This document shows, one piece after another, positions 60,243 through 64,000 of a stretch of 64,000 nucleotides of DNA. The notes below the pieces were generated by a model. That model had not been told where the DNA came from and did no database searches. It was given only the letters and a program-made list of their open reading frames with translations. Origin of the DNA: Acidobacteriota bacterium (GTDB lineage Bacteria; Actinomycetota; Acidimicrobiia; Acidimicrobiales; Microtrichaceae); NCBI GenBank assembly GCA_003577145.1, contig QEUP01000010.1, positions 124,001 through 188,000 on the forward strand, written 5' to 3'. Position numbers and translations under genes: made by a program. Within the stretch, counting starts at the first letter, position 1; every line of letters begins with the position of its first letter.

Positions 60243-61973
60243 TCACCTGCGGATCCGGGGGAAGCGGATCCGCATGGTCGTCGGTCCGCGGTTGGCCCAG
60301 GCGTGATAGGGCACCGTGGCCAGGCCGGTGACCGGTTCGACCGGCGGCTCGGCGCCCAGCCGGTGATGCAGCGCCGCGGCGCTCGGCCCCACAACGCGAC
60401 CGAACGCGCCGACCGGGGCCTGCCGGGGATCGACCACCAGGTCACGCAGGTCCACCCCGCCCGCGTCCAGGCCCTCGACGCAGCGCACCACCGGGCCCCG
60501 CCGGAGGAACACCGTGCCGGCGGCACCTTCCACGCGCCTGTCGCTCTCCCACCACTCAGCGGCGACACCCAGATCGATACGACCGTCCGTCGGGAGCTCG
60601 ATGTGCCCCGCGCCGCCCGCCCACCCGGGTACCCGGAGCCGCACCTGCCCACGGTCGGGCGAGCTGAGGACGTCCACCGCCACCACCCCTTCGTCGGGGT
60701 AGCCGCTTTGCAACGCCACATCCCAGCCGCCGCCGCGGATGCGGGCAGAGAGCGGCAGGTGGACGAGCAGGTCGCCGGAGTCGCTCAGCCCGGCGACGTG
60801 TTGGTCGACGGTTGCGAACATCCGGGCGAGGTTGGGTGGGCAGCACGCCACGTCGAACCACCGGTGCCGCCGCGTCGGGAACCACGACAACAGCATGCTC
60901 TGGCCGTACTCGAACGGCAGGGCCCACGGGTTGGACTCGGCGGCGACCTCCGCCACCGCATGGGGCTGGGAGTAGAACCAGGACTCGCCGTCAGCGCCAA
61001 CCCCGCATGGCACCGCGTTGTACAGGAGTGTCTCGATCTGGTCGAGCGCCCGGGGGTCGGAGGTCAGATCCCAGACCCGCCGGCAGAACCGTACCGATGC
61101 GACTGCCGCGCAGCTCTCGGCGTAGGCCATGGCCTCGGGCAGCTCGTAGGGCTTGCCGACCGACTCGTCCAACCAGCGCCCTCCCACCGCGCCCGTCGGG
61201 TAGGAGCGCTGTTCGACGAGCGTGCAGAAGAGCCTCCGGACCGCCTCTTGCCACAGCGGGTCCCCGGTCGCATCGGCGACCTCGGCGATGCCGGTCGCCA
61301 GATACAGCGCCTTCACGGCGTGCCCTGCCAGGTCGACAGTCTGAAGCGACAGCCCCGCCGCGTTGAGCTGGTGCTCGATGATCCAGCGGGCCTGGTCGAG
61401 ATAGCGCTGCTCGCCGGTGCGCCTCGCCAGCCTTGCCAGGGCCAGCTCGGCCTCGGGATGCCCGTCGGTGCGTTCGTCGCGACCGGGCCCGAAGCTCTCG
61501 CACAGGTGATCAGCCCAGCGGCAGGCCAGCTCCAGCAGAACTGCTTCCCCCGTCACCGCCTGATGAGCGAGCGCGGCCTCGGTGAAGTGCCCGGCGCAGT
61601 ACCACTCGTGGCTGGTGCTCAGGTCCCGGTAGCGCTCCTGTGAGCCGGGGCCGACGTCGTAGAAGGAGTTGAGGTAACCGTCCGGGCGGGCGGCGGCCTG
61701 CACCAGCTCGACCACCGGGTCGAGCAGATCCAGCCGGCCGACCCAAGCCGCTGCCTCCATCCACTTGTAGACATCGGAATCGGAGAACCACATACCCCGG
61801 CGCTCTCGGGGCGGGGCCCCCGGCAGCATCCGCCGGAAGGCATCCAGCGAGCCGGCCTCGTCGAACCGGTCCAGGATCACCGGCAGCGTGTGGTCCCTCA
61901 GCTGTTGCCGGCGCGGCGCCCAGAAACCGTCGGCGAGATCGACCGACAGCGGGCGGGTCTCGGTGTCAGGCAT
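60243..61973 (-). CDS. glycoside hydrolase family 127 (beta-L-arabinofuranosidase-like)
   Basis: 576 residues. An (alpha/alpha)6-barrel followed by beta-domains. The family's catalytic and zinc residues are recognisable by spacing: Glu270, Glu286 and Cys288 (AYAESCAA), and Cys377-Cys378 (VACCPPNLARM); in HypBA1 the matching Cys-Cys-Cys-Glu set binds zinc and one Cys is the nucleophile. It cleaves terminal L-arabinofuranose or related sugars. No signal peptide. The gene overlaps nothing and faces a TetR gene, but no sugar transporter is near. Confidence 0.88.
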   Translation of the reverse strand: MPDTETRPLSVDLADGFWAPRRQQLRDHTLPVILDRFDEAGSLDAFRRMLPGAPPRERRGMWFSDSDVYKWMEAAAWVGRLDLLDPVVELVQAAARPDGYLNSFYDVGPGSQERYRDLSTSHEWYCAGHFTEAALAHQAVTGEAVLLELACRWADHLCESFGPGRDERTDGHPEAELALARLARRTGEQRYLDQARWIIEHQLNAAGLSLQTVDLAGHAVKALYLATGIAEVADATGDPLWQEAVRRLFCTLVEQRSYPTGAVGGRWLDESVGKPYELPEAMAYAESCAAVASVRFCRRVWDLTSDPRALDQIETLLYNAVPCGVGADGESWFYSQPHAVAEVAAESNPWALPFEYGQSMLLSWFPTRRHRWFDVACCPPNLARMFATVDQHVAGLSDSGDLLVHLPLSARIRGGGWDVALQSGYPDEGVVAVDVLSSPDRGQVRLRVPGWAGGAGHIELPTDGRIDLGVAAEWWESDRRVEGAAGTVFLRRGPVVRCVEGLDAGGVDLRDLVVDPRQAPVGAFGRVVGPSAAALHHRLGAEPPVEPVTGLATVPYHAWANRGPTTMRIRFPRIRR

Positions 61974-62031
61974 GACTCAAGTGTGTCGCACCGCTTTCAG
62001 TCGCGACGGATCGGCGCCTCCTGGCGGCCCA

Positions 62032-62718
62032 CTATTCCAACGCCTCGAATGGAGGCGAGGCTCCGGTTATGAAGTCGACCACGAGGAGGAGGGTGCGGGC
62101 GATCTCCTCGTCGCTCACCGATTCGGGATCCAGGGCACGCTCGGCTGCGGCGGCGGCAATGACACCGACGCACAGGCGTGCCAGATCTCGTGCCGGCAGC
62201 GGTGGTTCGACTCCGGCGGCTTCGCAGCGGTTCTGCAGCACCCGGGCGACCGCCGTCATCGGCTTCTGGCCCGCTACGACGAGGCGCTCCCGCAGCTCCG
62301 GGTTGCGGAAGGCGAACAGCTCGAACTCCTGGAACAGCGCCCACTCGCTCGGGGTGGGCATCAGCCTGCTCGAGACCTCTCTGAGAGCCTGCAGTCGCTC
62401 GGAGCGGTCGGCGGCGGGATCGAGAGCGCCGAAGAACTCGCTGACCATCGCCTGCTGCCGATGCTCGACAAGAGCCATGAACAGGCCTTCCTTGCCGCCG
62501 AAGTTGGAGTAGATGGCGCCTCGCGTGAACCCCGCGGCCTCGGCGATCTCGTCGAGGGAGGCGGCGTGGTAGCCCTTGGCGGCGAACACCGCCGCCGCCG
62601 ATTCCAGCAGGTAGGCACGCGTCTGCTCGCGCCGCATCTCGGGCGTCAGGCGCCGGATCGCTCCTGCTGCGCCCACCGGATCGGCGATAGCTCGCTGCGT
62701 CACGCTTTCCTCGACCAT
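62032..62718 (-). CDS. TetR family regulator, divergent from ABC exporter
   Basis: 228 residues. HTH: MRREQTRAYLLESAAAVFAAKGYHAASLDEIAEAAGFTRGAIYSNFGGKEGLFMALVEHR. The C-terminal ligand domain resembles multidrug-type TetR proteins. Between it and the ABC transporter genes lies a perfect palindrome 24 bp upstream of its start, which it probably binds to repress both directions. Confidence 0.9.
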   Translation of the reverse strand: MVEESVTQRAIADPVGAAGAIRRLTPEMRREQTRAYLLESAAAVFAAKGYHAASLDEIAEAAGFTRGAIYSNFGGKEGLFMALVEHRQQAMVSEFFGALDPAADRSERLQALREVSSRLMPTPSEWALFQEFELFAFRNPELRERLVVAGQKPMTAVARVLQNRCEAAGVEPPLPARDLARLCVGVIAAAAAERALDPESVSDEEIARTLLLVVDFITGASPPFEALE

Positions 62719-62742
62719 TCACTTGATACTATCGGGGCTTTC

Positions 62743-62760
62743 TGATACATCAATGTATCA
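62743..62760. promoter_or_regulatory. perfect palindromic operator between tetR and ABC exporter
   Basis: TGATACAT (62743-62750), CA, ATGTATCA (62753-62760): a perfect inverted repeat of 8-bp arms. A half-site-like TTGATACTAT lies 20 bp upstream at 62723. It is the probable TetR operator. Confidence 0.8.
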
Positions 62761-62793
62761 AGGATACGCAGGAGTATCCAGGAGGGGGTAGCG

Positions 62794-63471
62794 GTGCCCG
62801 TGGTCGAGGTCCAAGACGTGGTCAAGGAGTACGAGCGGGGAGGGCAGCCGCTGCTGGCCCTCGACGGCGTGTCCTTGTCGATCGAAAGCGGGACGTTCGT
62901 GTCGATAACCGGCCCCAGCGGCGCGGGCAAGAGCAGCCTGTTGCACCTGCTCGGCGGCCTCGACCGCGCCACCCGCGGCTCGGTCCGCGTGGACCACGCC
63001 GAGTTGCAGGAGCTGAGCGACGATGCCCTGACAGCGTTTCGCCGGCAGCGCCTCGGGTTCGTGTTCCAGTTCTTCAACCTGTTGCCCACGCTCTCGGCGT
63101 GGCAGAACGTTGCTCTGCCCCGCCTGCTCGACGGCGTGCCGCTGCGACGCACGCGAGCCCGGGCAGTGGAGCTGCTCGAGCAGATGGGCCTCGCAGACCG
63201 CGTGGCGCACCGCCCCGCCGAGCTGTCCGGCGGCGAGTTGCAGCGGGTGGCCATCGCCCGAGCCATGGTCGCCGACCCGGTGCTGATCCTCGCTGACGAG
63301 CCCACCGGCAACCTCGATTCGGTTACCGGCCACGGGGTGCTGTCCCGGTTGAAGGGTTGCGCCGCCGACGGCCGCACCGTGGTGATGGTCACCCACGACG
63401 CCTCCGCCGCGGCCTTCGGCGACCGGACAGTCGAGTTGCGCGACGGCCGCATCCTCGCCGATCGGACCTAG
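62794..63471 (+). CDS. ABC transporter ATP-binding protein, MacB/LolD type
   Basis: 225 residues, GTG start. Walker A GPSGAGKSSL (residues 40-49), Q-loop FQFFNLLPTLSAWQNVALP, signature LSGGELQRVAIARAMVADP, Walker B LILADEPTGNLD, and switch His in VMVTHDASAA. It energises an FtsX-type permease encoded immediately downstream, with no gap. This group exports peptides, antibiotics or lipoproteins, or works in cell-envelope control. Probably repressed by the divergent TetR protein. Confidence 0.95.
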   Translation: MPVVEVQDVVKEYERGGQPLLALDGVSLSIESGTFVSITGPSGAGKSSLLHLLGGLDRATRGSVRVDHAELQELSDDALTAFRRQRLGFVFQFFNLLPTLSAWQNVALPRLLDGVPLRRTRARAVELLEQMGLADRVAHRPAELSGGELQRVAIARAMVADPVLILADEPTGNLDSVTGHGVLSRLKGCAADGRTVVMVTHDASAAAFGDRTVELRDGRILADRT

Positions 63472-64000
63472 ATGCGGGGGTTCTGGCGTCTCCACGCCCG
63501 CCGCTTCGTGGATCACCCCCTCCGCACGGTCCTCACCGCCAGCGGGATCGTGGCCGCTGCGGCGCTGCTGGTCGCCGTTCTGTGCCTGACCGCTTCGATC
63601 ACCGGCTCGGTCACCAGAGCCGCCACCGTCACCGGGACCGCCGACCTGCAGGTGAGCGGGCTGACCTCAGCAGGTGTCGACGAAGGCCTGCTGGGCGAAG
63701 TCGAACAGGTCACCGGAGTAGAGGCAGCGGTCCCGTTCGTGCAGGCTTCCGTCACAGTCTCTGGATCGCAGGCTGTGCTGTTGGGACTCGACGACCGGGC
63801 CGCCGCTCTGGCCGATCACGATGACCCCACTACCGCTGATCTGCTCGCGGCCGCCAGCTCCGACGGTCCCGTCCCGGGCGGCATCGTCATCAGCTCCGCG
63901 CTGGCCGACCGGGTCGGGGTGAACGTCGGCGCGGAGGTGCAGATCTCCACCGACGGCTCGGAGGCGGACGCACCCGTGCTCGCCGTTGTCGACGAGGGAA
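63472..64000 (+). CDS. FtsX-like permease, N-terminal part (cut by window edge)
   Basis: The first 176 codons of the permease partner. A basic start is followed by one membrane helix (PLRTVLTASGIVAAAALLVAVLCLTASITGSV), then an extracytoplasmic MacB-PCD-like domain (VSGLTSAGVDEGLLGEVEQVTGVEAAVPFVQASV). The ATG abuts the stop of the ATPase gene. The remaining membrane segments lie beyond the window. Confidence 0.88.
   Translation, partial: MRGFWRLHARRFVDHPLRTVLTASGIVAAAALLVAVLCLTASITGSVTRAATVTGTADLQVSGLTSAGVDEGLLGEVEQVTGVEAAVPFVQASVTVSGSQAVLLGLDDRAAALADHDDPTTADLLAAASSDGPVPGGIVISSALADRVGVNVGAEVQISTDGSEADAPVLAVVDEG

Overview
This is GC-rich DNA with frequent GTG starts, tight gene spacing and many TetR/MarR/XRE regulators. 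The gene families (bacterial steroid-type P450, CrtI-like oxidoreductase, PIG-L deacetylase, PaaI and TesB-like thioesterases, zinc alcohol dehydrogenase) point to an actinobacterium, perhaps of the Acidimicrobiia type. The lineage is an inference from gene content. The left edge cuts a DEAD/DEAH helicase and the right edge cuts an FtsX-type permease.

Region 1 (1-23 kb) is ordinary chromosome. It holds lipid and redox enzymes, a ClC channel under a MarR repressor, a KhtTU-type K+/H+ antiporter pair, a solitary NuoF-like flavoprotein, several TetR genes facing their targets across visible operators, a TetR-hemerythrin pair, and a fusion of cytochrome b and molybdopterin oxidoreductase. A 70-71 bp tandem repeat follows the P450 gene and is built from that gene's own 3' end. 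Region 2 (23.5-33.5 kb) is about metals and stress: a CopB-type copper ATPase with a cupredoxin lipoprotein, and a GDT1/TMEM165-type Mn transporter preceded by a yybP-ykoY (Mn2+) riboswitch and a hairpin that buries its Shine-Dalgarno sequence. A DUF6325/SHOCT cluster, an AarF-type kinase with a divergent TetR, an ISL3 transposase scrap and a second hemerythrin follow.

Region 3 (about 33.7-55.3 kb) is an accessory and defence island that ends beside the initiator tRNA gene. From left to right it has an orphan XRE protein, a decayed AbiEii-like nucleotidyltransferase pair, an XRE-ImmA protease/PIN module, a broken IS110 element, and an MNT-HEPN toxin-antitoxin pair. Then comes a seven-gene minus-strand operon: hsdR-hsdS-hsdM, a Mrr-like nuclease candidate, a winged-helix protein, DUF3024, and a second PD-(D/E)XK candidate. 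Upstream of it are remnants of a mobilizable element (truncated MobF relaxase, winged-helix protein, excisionase) and, divergently, an XRE regulator and a tyrosine integrase. A DUF3800-like protein, an HNH protein and two small unknown genes complete the island. The extended type I restriction operon is the best candidate for an undescribed system: five of its six junctions overlap or are under 10 bp, and two of its added genes carry an E...D...QxK nuclease signature.

Region 4 (55.4-64 kb) returns to chromosome: tRNA-fMet, a large orphan molybdopterin oxidoreductase, a Dabb protein, a cupin, an MgtE-like transporter, a GH127 glycosidase, and a TetR gene facing an ABC/FtsX exporter across a perfect palindrome.

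Family names were assigned by reading motifs; no database search was run.
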